From assembly GCF_019279795.1 (NCBI RefSeq), contig NC_056727.1, positions 1,205,265,301-1,205,329,300 of the forward strand: a DNA stretch of 64,000 bases, read 5' to 3'. Below, one piece after another: positions 10,431 to 21,890 of this stretch. The notes beneath the pieces were generated by a model that saw only the letters and a list, made by a program, of their open reading frames with translations, made no database searches and had not been told where the DNA came from. Source of the stretch: Protopterus annectens (Eukaryota; Chordata; Ceratodontiformes; Protopteridae). The position numbers and the translations under genes are program-made. The first letter of the stretch is position 1, and each line of letters begins with the position of its first letter.

Positions 10431-12889
10431 AAGGAGCAGACGTAGGAGATCTACATAGTCTGAAAAATATGGAAATGATGGAATTTTAGTAATCTGAGCA
10501 ACTCTGCCTGGCTGAGTTTTGATGAATGGTTGCCTCCTGGGCTGTCTGGCATTTACTGCCCAGGATTAAGACTAGGGCAGTTTCCAACGGTTACATAAAG
10601 GGATGCACAGGAACACCCTACTGCTAACTACAGTGCATACATGTTGTGCAGCACAACCATATAACTTGCACCTCGACCTCTCTAAACATTGTGACATCAT
10701 CCTTCCCTCACCAACAGCATTTCAGCCAGCACCAAATTGGTGAAAGTGCCATTACTCCACAAATGCAGCCAGAGTGACATCTTTATGAAATGGCCATTTG
10801 GGTAGACGCACATGAAGCAAATGAGTGCACTAACATCCATCCTGCTACTGATGAGCATACTGTATGCCTGAAAAGGGGGAGCAGAGTAAAACTTGCTCAA
10901 ACAAAATATCAGCAGTTCCAATATAGTCATTTTAGCTTCTGGAGAAATTATACAATGTGACCCTTTAGTGTAGTTTGTATTATAACAGCATCACTCATAC
11001 TTTTGCCTACCTGTAAACTGCTGTGCATTTAGTATGCCTCTGAAGAGAGTCTGATAAAGGACTAGTTTTGATTAATGTTATCTGCATATTTAGTAAATAC
11101 ACGCGTCACCCACAATACACTTCCATGGCAGCTGAAGGACTATGAATGGAGCTACTGCTTTATGTACAAATGAGAGGTTGCACAAGTTTTATATTTTACT
11201 ATATACAATATTTATGAAGACAGTGGGCTGTTCTTGGGTTACAGTGCGGAGTTTCTTCTGGGTTAATGAGATTTCAGTTTTAGAGTTTATGTATTCAGTT
11301 TCTTGTTTGGCCATAGGCCAATTTCGTTGGCAGGTTCTCTCCCTGGCTCCATCCTTACATGGATAACTGATGTAGTGAGTCTACCTATTTAACAGAATGG
11401 GAATTGCTTCATACAAGGTTAGGCTCCCCTCCCCCAGATGTGTCACCCTCTTAGATAAATGACCAAGCCAATAAAAAATCTGGGATAAAGCCTCAAAAAT
11501 TCAGGGTCACTAAGTTCTAGCATGATTAGTTTAAAAAAAGGATTCTGTGTTAATAGGCATTTTGTGAAAAGTATGTACTCAAACTACAATGTCTGGTATT
11601 TTTAATGAATTGCTCAGTATAAATATCTACAGTTAAAATGTCTCATTTAAAAAGACAGCTGTCTGACTCAATTAACTAACCCACTATGAACACACAGAAT
11701 TTGGTGAGAAATAAAAATCACAATAAATATAGCTGCAACTGCCCAAGAATAATTTCACTCCTCACCCTACCAATTAGACTACAACCTTGTAAGGTACACA
11801 TAAAATACGCAAGTTACTGTCTGTGTAAGACTCCCGAGGTGCATTTTATGGGGCTCCTTAACATGTTCAAGTCTCTGTCTTTCAAAAACAACATTTACAG
11901 TTTCCCCAACTCCCAAGAGTGTAACATCGCCTTTTAAAAGCTGCCTTTGACTGCTAATCCAGAGGCACCTATGAAGTTGACAAAGAAAAACAGGCATGTG
12001 GGGGGGGGGGGGGGGCTTTTGATCTTACTCACACATGCATGCAAAAACATTCCTCTCATGTAGTATCAAGCAAGATGCATTATATCCCTTACATGATATT
12101 TCTGCTCCAGCTAAACCAGTTAGCTCAAATAAGGTAATTATGATTAGACCCAAACTGATACCATGCCTTAATTGTTCCATACCTCATAAAAGTTATATTA
12201 GGATACATACTGTAGGCTCAGTCACTATTACCTTCTATAAATTACTTTTCAGCAGTTTGTTCCCGCTTTGGTTAGTAACACTGAAATATGCATTTGTTAC
12301 CAACAGCTATGCTATATTAAAGCTGAGAGGTGAAAGTGCCTACATACTTCCAATGTCTGTTACATATGGTGCATCACCAACAACATTTGCTCTGCTCCCT
12401 GATAAAAGGAGGTGCTTGTATTAATGCTAATCAGCTTCACATCAAACATATGGTTACAGTCTACACAAACTCATTACCCACCCTCCTAATCAGATCATAG
12501 GCCTGGATCATTTGCTGTTCTGTCCAGCTACAAAAATCTTATCAGAGGCCATGACTACTGCAGCCTGACTCAGCCATTTATCTAACCAGAATTCCTCTCA
12601 CTAAGAGCCATTGTGAAAAGCTGCTCCATGAGATAAGTTCCATAGCTTCTCCTTTGTCATGTAAAACAAATACTGTCAAAGAAACAAATTAGTTAACTTC
12701 TGTCACGTTACTGGCTTATTTCTACAATTAGACCACTACTCACAAACTTGTGGGTGCATGGACAGAAATTAATGTGCCAATGACCCATATTTGACAAATA
12801 GCCCATGTGCCCGTTATAAGCAGGAGTGTAACATTTCAGTTAAGGACCACTCACTAACAGCATTTTAGTTAAAGGTTCACCATCCAACA
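10431..12889. other. unassigned stretch with a G17 run
   Basis: No supported gene. Contents: A/T-rich sequence, a run of 17 G at 12000-12016, and open frames (11686-11937 plus; 12035-12424 plus; 11779-11997 minus) with no motif, no start context and no splice pattern that I could support. Confidence 0.5.
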
Positions 12890-14283
12890 GATTACAGTTC
12901 CAGGGCCGGAAGCTATAAATACTGCCTATGGCATTTGACACAATACTCTGTTCCAGCATTGTAAACAAACTTACAGAATTAGGCATAAAAACAGACTGGA
13001 TAGCCAGCTAGCTCACATATAGGAACCAGGAAATCATGAGTGGTGAGACTATATTTACAGAATTAGGCATAAAAACAGACTGGATAGCCAGCTAGCTCAC
13101 ATATAGGAACCAGGAAATCATGAGTGGCGAGACCATATCCACAAAGAGGCCAGTCAACAGCAGAGTCCCTCATGGCTCTGTGCTGGGCCTGTACCTCTTC
13201 AGCAGGATACATGCTGTAGGCTCAGTCACTACTGGAATTCAAGGCCAATGCGAAAGCTTCGAGCTGACAGAATTCACAGATGACTGCAAACTAGGAGCAA
13301 TCACAGGACCACACTAAGACACAAACATCTTACAATAAGGTCTAACAGACAAATGACTGGTGCAAAAGCCACAGCTTAAAATTAAGTGGCAAGAATAGTA
13401 CATTTATAATGCATAATAGTACCTTTTGTTAAGTCAGACTACCTGGGAAAGTATATCATAGATAAAACACCCATAAAAGTGAACACAGAAGTCAGGATTT
13501 GGGAACACGTGTAGATAGCAACCTGGCCTTTGACCAACATATCTTGCTCAACTTATAACAAAGGGGCAAAGCATCCAAGTCCAAGGAAGTCATTGTGCCA
13601 TTGTATTTGTCCCTCATCACACCCAGAGTGATATGTCCCCTTTAACATGCATCTGACCAGTCATAAGCAACAACTGGAACATTTGCAAAGGTTCCTCACA
13701 GAAACAATAAAAGAAACAAAATGTCCTATGTGGATCACCTCAAAGTCCTATTTCTACATTTTGTTTCTTACAGACTGCGGAGAGGCAATCTATGCCTGGC
13801 AATAGAAGGCATCCATGGATCCCACTCTGATGGACTTTTGCACATACACAAAATGATAATCATCATAACTACCTAGATCTATGGACCTAAACTTTAACGT
13901 GCCCTATTTGTCGCAAGTAAAGGTTCAGGTATATATCTGAGCATTCCCATTCTCTAGAACAGGCTTTCCATCCATGAAAATCAGAGTCCCTCCCCAACTC
14001 TATTCATGCAGAACATGGACCAACGAATGGGAAATAGGAAATTCCCCCCGATCTGACACCCATGTCTCTGGTGGACAGAAGCAGCTATTAAACAAATGTC
14101 CAAACTAACACATAATAGCCAATATGTAATAACTATGATACAGTAGCCCTTGGGACACATTTGGGTTGCATGACTTGGCTTATAAAGGCCCTAGTGGTTA
14201 TTAGTCTAGTATAAACCTATGAACATGCTGTCGCCTCAATATGAAAGACGCTGTATGTAAGCAAACAAGCAAGCAAGCAAGCA
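12890..14283 (+). mobile_element. CR1-like LINE ORF2 C-terminal half and 3' tail
   Basis: Plus-strand frames read AFDTILCSSIVNKLTELGI (12928 on), RVPHGSVLGLYLF (QGSVLGP box, about 13158-13195) and ESFELTEFTDDCKLGAI (13250-13305), where the catalytic FADD box has become FTDD. RVDSNLAFDQHI and YVDHLKVLFLH (13720-13755) follow, then RRGNLCLAIEGIHGSHSDGL (13777-13840), the usual end of CR1-type ORF2. A 3' UTR with tgacttggcttataaaggcc (14169-14190) and a (CAAG)n tail (14262-14282) close the copy. It is 5'-truncated, holds many stops and has an 84-bp tandem duplication at 12971. Confidence 0.75.
12971..13134 (+). repeat. 84-bp tandem duplication inside the CR1-like LINE
   Basis: The block starting ttacagaattaggcataaaa occurs at 12971 and again at 13055, nearly identical over about 79 bp. 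It duplicates the RT segment ELGIKTDWIAS. High identity suggests a recent slippage or unequal exchange relative to the age of the element. Confidence 0.95.
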
Positions 14284-17200
14284 TCACTCATTTAGATGCT
14301 GTATACACAACCAAATCTGAAACTTAAGTTCTAATTAGCATTACATCACTGACTCACTTTCCACTGGTCCCTTAATACTGACCACTACTGGAAAGCTGGG
14401 ACCCAAGTAAGGCAACAGGATATAAATATGTAGGATAAGCAGCATCAATAATCACTGTGCCTAAGGCGAGAATTCCAAGGGCCATAGATATTCCCACTGC
14501 CCACTTTAAAAACATTCCAAGGCTGGTCAAAAATGTACACTTCCTCCACAAACAAACAGTTACCATTCAGGAATGTATCTCCTTCTGTCATTTTGCATGT
14601 ACCATGTTACGCAAACTTATTCAAGACCAAGAAAACAATCAAATCGATCTAAAAGGAGGTATGTCTGAAGCTTCATAACCTAGTACACAGAGCATACCCC
14701 CAACTGAATGAAGGGGATAACTCATTTTCTGAAGTGTCAGGCTTGAGGGATCCTTTTAAATCCTGCGCGATTACCCAGCCTATAAATCTAGCAACTCCTT
14801 ATGGCATGTTAAATCAAGAAGCATACAACAGAAGGTGTCATGCAAAAGACCAGTGTTCATTACTTTAATGAGGATTTACAAGATACAAGGTATTGTTTAC
14901 ATATACCTGCAACTATTGGTCTATTAAAATAATTTCATTTTAAATGAAAACTCTTTCACAAACTTACATTAGGCGAGTTCTCACATGTTCTCTCAAAGCC
15001 TAAGACATGCAACCTAAGGAAGAGACAGCGAAAGAATTTTTAAGTACACGGGATGCCAAAATTAATATGACTAAATACAAAATGGCACTGTTTGGCAAGA
15101 CTGTTGTTGCGGCACTGAAATCTGACATGCTGCATTACTACTCTAGAAATGTAAAGTGGAAAGATCAATAAACATTACTAGAGAAACTAAACAAAGCACA
15201 AGAGTACGAATAGTTCAGAAATGCAGAGATAAAATGTCCACATAGCAAAAAATAAACTGACCTCCCTCTTACCCAAACACATTATCAGTGATAAAAAGAT
15301 AAAACTGGTAGCAATGAATGCTTAGCATGGGGAAATCAACAGCCCTAACAAGAATATGAACAGGCAGAGTACACAGTTTCAACATCAAAAAGATATAAAG
15401 AAAATATATTTTCAGTGCAATAACTAATCACATGGTACATATCAACTGGAACTCTGCTAACTTCTAAGATTTATTAGACGATGGCCTATGGACACTCGAA
15501 TTGAGGGAGGGGGTGTCTCACTGGAGACCACTAAACACCAATACATTGCAGCAGCTGTAGCCAAGAGGCCACCTTGTCTACAAAATGCATACAGTACGTT
15601 TGACCTGTGCTCCTATAAAACTCATTACCAGTAAGACAGGTGCCTCCATCAGCTTACACAGCCCAAGATCCTACCTTTCCTCAAAAATAAGATCCTCTAA
15701 ATACTCCTGTTGCCAAGGTTTTGCACTTCAAAAACACCCAAGGCTTTTTTATTCTCTTTTAACCACGGGTGGCTTCTGGTACTGGACTGCTAGGCCATAG
15801 CCCTAAAATAATTCTTTCAGAAGACTTTCTCCCATCATACTCCATTCCTGACTCGCAGCTTAGATGCGGATAAAAGCAGCATTGCATATGGTTATCTTTG
15901 TTAATCAAGGAATTGTAGAACTGGAATTTGAAATACTGCCAGACTCCATTATATGAAGTGAAATCCACGGGCCACTGCTAAATGGCCACAATCCCATCTT
16001 CCTCTTACTCTTCTTTTGACTGCCAGCAAATGTACCAATATTAAGAGAATTCAACAAGTAAGTCTCCAATATGCTTACAAATAGCAACAAAATATTCCCT
16101 CAGAGTACTTGTGGGTTGTGTTCTTTTTGACTTAAAATACAGCTTAAAATATTTCAAGGTGAAACTTCATCCTGCTTTATAAGAAGTTGTGCTTCACTAC
16201 TACAACAGAGCAACAAGGTTATTGGACAACTGGAACTTAAGACTAGACCCGAAAAATAGTACAAGAGGTTTGTTATGGTTATTCTGCATGTGGCCAATTC
16301 CATTCCAGAATCAGTCATGAGCAAAAAGTTAAACCCCCTTGAGAGAATTATCAAAGTAATATGGGCCCAGTGACGGCTAAAAAGAGTGGGCCAAATACTG
16401 GTCATCCCAAAACCTTAGTCTGGCCTCCTGGATCTCTATACCTACCTAGTCACTCAGTTGCACTTTCCTGGGTTCATACAAGCCATTAGGTCTCACTACA
16501 CAATGGAACTTGACTGTGCCCTGCTCTTGCAGAACTGTTTTGCTTCATCACATTATGAATGCTCCCAACCTTTCACACTGAAAGGGTTTTCTTAAAGCAG
16601 ATTTTTAAATGGTTTAAAATAAAATGGCAACCCTTTCTTCCCCACTATTTAAATACCAAAGGCCTGGATCCATCCTTGATGGGCATAACGTTACGAGCTG
16701 GAGATGATGTTAAGGGTAATTGCTGACATTTTCAGAGGAAATACTGCATTCAAAAAGCATAGTTATCACATTGCCACTTCTTCCCATTTGTCGCCTTCTC
16801 ACTAATGGAAGCACTAGTGCAGGAACCTAGGCAAGAAATCCTGTCACTGACCAAGATATTCTCTAGACATTACCAGTAAAATGTCATGTTGGAGGGATAC
16901 AGACACTAGGCATATATGGCTCTTGTCTGCCACAAGGCTACTCATTCTTCTAATATGGGGCCTCACTGGCTGCAACTTATCTTGAATGTTTAAGTGCCAG
17001 ACTATCCTATAGGTACCAGGGTACGCAGAGGTAGGATAGTGATGCAGAATGGCTGTTGGTCCAAAACATTCTGGGCCAGCAACGTCTTTAAAATTTTGAA
17101 AGAGGAAATTGCAGTCTCGTTGGTAACAGAAAATTAGTAAGTAAATTTCTCTTAAAAAGGTGAACAGTAGAAGCATGGTTAAGCTACCCCCCATCACACC

Positions 17201-18414
17201 AACCAACAAGAATGCAACGACTAGGAGATGGAGTCCCTCTCCCTTCTGTTATAAATGACTGGCTTGGCCTTAGAAAGATGTCCATAAGGATACATTGACT
17301 TTGATCACTTACTGATGATCGATGCAAGGTCCACTACTTCACCTTTTGGGCATGATGGTGTTAGGTTCCATTTGAAAAATCGGGCTAGGCATATCATGGT
17401 TTGCTTGGGTGCTAGCTCTCGCTCTCTCAGTCTCACCTACTGGTTGATGTGGGTCTCGTTTCCACCAGTGGTTTTATAGTACAAGTTATAAGAAATACCT
17501 TAAAGAAAGGTGGGCAACTACACGAATCTCGAACAAACATGCACATCACCACCTATCTTCTGTTCTACACGGATTTACAAGCATAGTTCTGATTTTCTAG
17601 TTCAAAAGGTTTCCACTTTTAACCTAGTTGCTCTACACAGTCACACTATTTTACATTTCTTAAACTGCAAATGTGGAAATATGTACCAAAACAAAACCAC
17701 AAGCATTAAAATGTGGAAAAAACAAGACAAAGTTTTATTTTATTTAACACTTGTTAACCAGCAAGTAAGCTGATCCACAGACCCCCTTGCAGCCACAGCC
17801 TGGGCCACAAGGGTAGGGGGAAGCGATGTATATATTGTGGGCATGTGTGTGAGCGAGTGAAAGAGAGAGAAACACATTCAAGCAGCTTGTTTCTGGAAGG
17901 AAAAGAGAAATTAGTGTACAGGAGAAAGCAGTCAAACTCGAGGTATACTTTTTAAATACATCAAAAACATCGACAGCTTATAGGTAAAATTGTGCTAATC
18001 ACAAACTGTATCAGCAAATGGTTTTATTTATTAACAGAATATGCAGTCTGGTCCTTGGCCCTTTTCAACCTCAACTTTGCTAGAGGTACATGAAAACAAA
18101 TAGAAAACATACAAGATGTAGCTCAATCAGGTAGGTTAGTAGTGTTAGAAGAAAACAGTACATCTGCTACATTAGGTCATTAATAAAAATCCCCACAACT
18201 GTAGGTTTACGTAAAAGTAGTATATTAGCAACATAACATAACATCACAGCCACAAATCTATTTTGAGACCACAAGATGACTAAAACAATAGCGTTTGCAT
18301 ACAAGATGTAGAAACAAGAGGGTGATCAATAAAATAAGAGCACAACAATGTACACAGGTTAGAAAAATAAATAGTTCAGTTCAGGTCTGACAGACTGAAC
18401 TCTACACCGCATAA
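14284..18414. other. unassigned stretch
   Basis: About 4 kb with no element or gene I can name. A minus frame at 14372-14566 has a hydrophobic run (WAVGISMALGILALGTVII) but no splice sites that fit. A minus frame at 16844-17209 (121 codons) has no known motif. A GA/GT-rich patch lies near 17840-17875. Confidence 0.5.
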
Positions 18415-18690
18415 GCTGCATGTACCCTCTTGGGGCAAGAAATCTGAACAAAGCATTAATGGGGGGAGACAAAAGGCCCCAAAATAGGGACAGATGCTAA
18501 ATACTGCTCTTACAAACTTAGGATGTTGCTACAACAGAATTTGTATTAACATGTTCCTGAAGGATATGAAATCTGAAACTCAATAAGTCACTACTTTGTG
18601 GTTTTCTGGCAAATCCTGAATATTGAATTCACTATCTGGACATTCTGCAAAAATCTAGACAGTTACAAGGTATTTGTATGTGTATTATAT
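18415..18690. repeat. dispersed repeat family A, two pieces in opposite orientation
   Basis: Contains the family markers gaaggatatgaaatctgaaa (18560-18580) in one orientation and gtggttttctggcaaatcct (18598-18618) plus ctatctggacattctgc in the other. The same blocks recur at 37.1, 49.0, 52.0, 53.0 and 61.2 kb. Ends resemble catacctctcaac in inverted orientation, as in a MITE-like element. Confidence 0.65.
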
Positions 18691-18977
18691 GGATTTCAAG
18701 ACACAAATACTTGCAACTGGAGATGGTGGAGAATTCTAGAACATCCATACAACTGTATATCAAACATGAACCAGAGTTCTTGAGATTTAATGAACTAGCA
18801 AAATCATTTGAATCTGGCTTTTGACTCCAGGATCTGATCCACCATCACTCTAATCCTCTTTCCTTCATTTAGTAATGGCAAGTTCTTGGCTCTTCCGTTA
18901 AAATTGTTTCAGCTAGCTCCTCTGTAAAAACTCAACTTGCATCGTGCCTTCTGGTGTTAGCAATGAAAGAAATTCTC

Positions 18978-19290
18978 TCAACTTCCCATCAATAACTTTG
19001 TGGAAGACTGCTGGATTGCTTGCATGCAGTATTTCTCTACTTTATTAATACTAAAATCAATTTGATAGAAGGCAGTTTTCTTTAGAATATTCTTTACACT
19101 GTGAATCATATGCTCATCTTGTCTTTGGACTGTGAATACTTGAAGTAACATGTTCAAATAAAAATGGTTACCATTTCTTAACACCTGGACATTAAACTGC
19201 CAGGCATTACCAGCTATCAATTCTGCTATAACCACATAAACAGCTTGTATATCCTTGCGTTGAATAACTTCCACACATTTTGTTACTTAG
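18978..19290 (-). pseudogene. unidentified protein-like frame, exon or retrocopy
   Basis: A 99-codon minus frame without stops starts at a methionine at 19274 and reaches a stop at 18978. It opens just after an acceptor-like tract (ttttctactctaag, 19290-19304). Its composition looks protein-like rather than repeat-like: it includes NAWQFNVQVLRNGNHFYLNM, then VFTVQRQDEHMIHSVKNILK and FYQIDFSINKVEKYCMQAIQ. No donor site follows the stop. Beyond it, other frames give plausible residues (LLNEGKRIRVMVDQILESKA, about 18830-18890), which suggests a frameshifted pseudogene. I do not recognise the family. A LINE or helical-repeat protein are both possible. Confidence 0.35.
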
Positions 19291-19304
19291 AGTAGAAAAT
19301 TAAA

Positions 19305-19795
19305 CACCATTATGCTAAAGCAAGTCAGGTTTCATCTTTAACCATAGCAATGTTAACATATCATGAGATGGATGGAAACCAAAATCTGAAAAAGAAACTG
19401 TCTTCCTGTCCTTGCATGTAGACATTCTAAAATGTGACTTGTGCACAGTCATCATTCAATAGCTTTTGATTCCTTAAACAAGTAAGAGGCACACGATATG
19501 GAGGATTAGGACTATACCCAGCAACTGCATTCTGGCAACTGGAAAAGCTACATCAAAATGTGTGGCTGCAACAGTTGGTCTATTAAATAATTGAAGCATT
19601 CTAGACTGATATCACCAGCTTCAGACTGCACTCATTTTTTCAGCTGTGTGGTTTAAATTTGGAAAGGAATTATACCAAACTCAGTAACTGCATTATGACA
19701 TTTTGTATGTAAATTTGCATATTTGCTAATGCATGTATGCTGTAACCAGTCAGTCAGTAGATAACCCTTACTTCTTAAAGATGTCACTAACCTCC
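19305..19795. other. unassigned stretch
   Basis: AT-rich, nothing recognised. Confidence 0.5.
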
Positions 19796-20960
19796 ACCTA
19801 CTTTTTCCCCTCTCGGTCTCAAATTTTCATCTTCATCCACTTTTTCCACATTTGTTGCCATGACTGCTGTCAGATTCCCTAAAATTTGCTGAACCTAATA
19901 TTCAGACTCTGCCTAAAATGGCACAGACTTCAAACAGCTGCTTTGATTATCTGTCTCCAACTTGTCAGCATAGTCCTTCAGAATAAACTGCAGTGAACTC
20001 AGAGCTGCTCATGCTCAATGCAAATCAACTCCCACTAGCACGACTCCAAACACTGTTCATACTTGTGTCACACAGTCATTGTACGTAGGCTATACTAACT
20101 TTATTATTGCTGTTGGGACTTTGAACTACCGTAGGACTGTCCCAAGTTATTTCCTTGGAACCCCGTCAGGCCTTTCATGTCTAGGAATGAAGTTTTTCAT
20201 CAAGTCCACCTTCTTTACTATCTGGCACACAGAAAACATTGCGTTTCTAATGCAATCTGATCTTGAACTATATCACTTTCTACTACTCTGCATATTGGTT
20301 TAGCCATCCTTTACATCACTTTCACATGTGCTAGCCTCCTTTGCAAGTTCTGCCTCTGTTCTTGTTCACTGTCACTAGAAAGTTTATTCTCTAGTCAGGT
20401 GGGATACATCCTTCCATTCCCCCCTAACTCACCTAATATATTGATCACATTTCCTGATTTTATCATCTGAGCCAGACATCTTCTTGGACTTCATTTTCCT
20501 TAGTGCACTTCATATTTCTTCAGGAGTGCATTACCCTTCCACCTTCATCATAGGTTGTGCATACAGCTGTACAACCTTTGTGGGGTTTTCTTCATCCAAA
20601 AACAGAGTGCTCTTAGTCTGCCCTTAATGTTCTCAGGACTAGTAAACAGACTGGCAAACATTTTCTTTATCTTTCTGTCATTGCTTTGCAGTCTAATAGT
20701 GCTTCTTTGTACAATCTGCAGTTACTTTACAGAAGCTGGCTGAAGTTCTGATGCCTTCCTTGCCATTTTGACTATTCTCTTGGCCTTTCTTAGCCAACCA
20801 GTATTTTTTCTTGGCCTGGTCCATCTTTGGGCTCCCACTTCTTCCTGCACTACTACTATTTTGTAATGGCTACCTGGACTTCTGCATTCCATCAGCAGCT
20901 TTCCTTATGTACGTTTCCATAACTGGCTTAACCACAGACTGTTCTATCATCTTTAGATGT
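19796..20960 (-). mobile_element. non-LTR retrotransposon RT fragment, RTE-like (clade unsure)
   Basis: Minus-strand frames show a Lys-rich segment (QAKKKYWLAKKGQENSQNGK, 20765-20825), then TPEEI, a stop and SALRKMKSKKMSGSDDKI (20455-20530), equivalent to the ALRKMKxGKAxGPD motif that precedes the RT palm. SRSDCIRNAMFSVCQIVKK (about 20200-20265) has the FRxxxxxxxA pattern. Further coding resemblance continues weakly to 19800. Stops and frameshifts are frequent, so the copy is dead. A similar motif set occurs in RTE/BovB-like LINEs; other clades cannot be excluded. Confidence 0.55.
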
Positions 20961-21063
20961 GCCATTTTTAGGCACTGACATTTTTTTATTTGGATCCACC
21001 TACTTTATTTTCTTCCCGAGATGCTGCTGCTGTGAGCTTCTCATTAAGAACTCCCCATCTGAT

Positions 21064-21145
21064 GGCTCCTCTACAGTGATCCAACTGGCCCATTTGTTCC
21101 AGGAGGCTCCTCTACAGTAACCCAACTGGCCCATTTGGTCCAGAC
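21064..21145. repeat. 41-bp tandem duplication
   Basis: Two copies of ggctcctctacagt...ccaactggcccattt in direct contact, starting at 21064 and 21105, with four or so differences. Confidence 0.9.
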
Positions 21146-21499
21146 AAATAGGAGCAGATGATTACAAGGGCTAAGAGAGACACACACACACCGGTTCAAA
21201 CATTCCTGCCCGGGATCCTCAGTGACCCTCCCTTCCCTAGACAATATAAAAACATTGGTTAAGAATCGATACAAGGTATATGACACTTAAAATTTAGAAA
21301 AAAGTTTAGACAGTTTATAGAAAGCTTAAAAGGCAAGTTATTCCAATATAAATATAAATTGCTATAGGAAGTGAGGAAAAAACAGGCTTGTGGTATGTTT
21401 AGAGAGAAAGTTAGGGAATCTAATTAGATAACTGTAAGGAAGTCAGTGAAGGGAGAGTAAGGAGATATAAGGAATGAAAAGGTATTTGTTCACATTTAG

Positions 21500-21890
21500 A
21501 GATTTAGTTTATCCTGGTTTTGAGCAACAACATGGCCAGATTTGAGCTAGGAAGTCTTTTAGAGCGGTTTTGAAAGCTGTGAGGGAGGGTACAGACCTGA
21601 TGGAAGGAGATCCAGGCCTTAGCAACCATGTACAAGCAGACAATGCCAAACAGATTTGCTAAGTTTGTAGTCAGACAGGAGTATTTGGTCATTGGATCAC
21701 AATGACCAACTGGGACCAAAGTTGTGTAGAAGAATGTTTAGTGCTGGACAGGCAGATGGATGCTGAATAATTTGTATAGGTTGTAAATAAGCTGTGTGTA
21801 TGTTAACTGATGTGGCAGTTCTAACCAATTTAGAATTTTCAGTGCTACACACAGTGGTGGGTTCTGAAGGGGGTATGTGCTGCAAATTTA
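21500..21890 (-). mobile_element. LINE ORF2 C-terminal fragment (L2/CR1-like)
   Basis: The minus frames read KYSCLTTNLANLFGIVCLYM then VAKAWISFHQ (21590-21690) and LTAFKTALKDFLAQ in an adjacent frame (21530-21590). These match the pattern TNL..xxxF....AxxxWNxLP followed by F...LK at the end of L2/CR1 ORF2 proteins. Frames change between the pieces. It is a short, old fragment. Confidence 0.45.

Noticed and set aside
12000-12016. G17 run as a functional G-quadruplex
   Set aside because: A simple homopolymer like the C runs at 24438 and 53250; no associated gene or regulatory context.
14372-14566. Minus frame with a hydrophobic segment, considered as an internal exon of the candidate minus-strand gene
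   Set aside because: No convincing acceptor or donor, no codon-level support, and an overlapping frame is equally open.
16844-17209. 121-codon minus ORF
   Set aside because: No recognisable domain and no supporting context.
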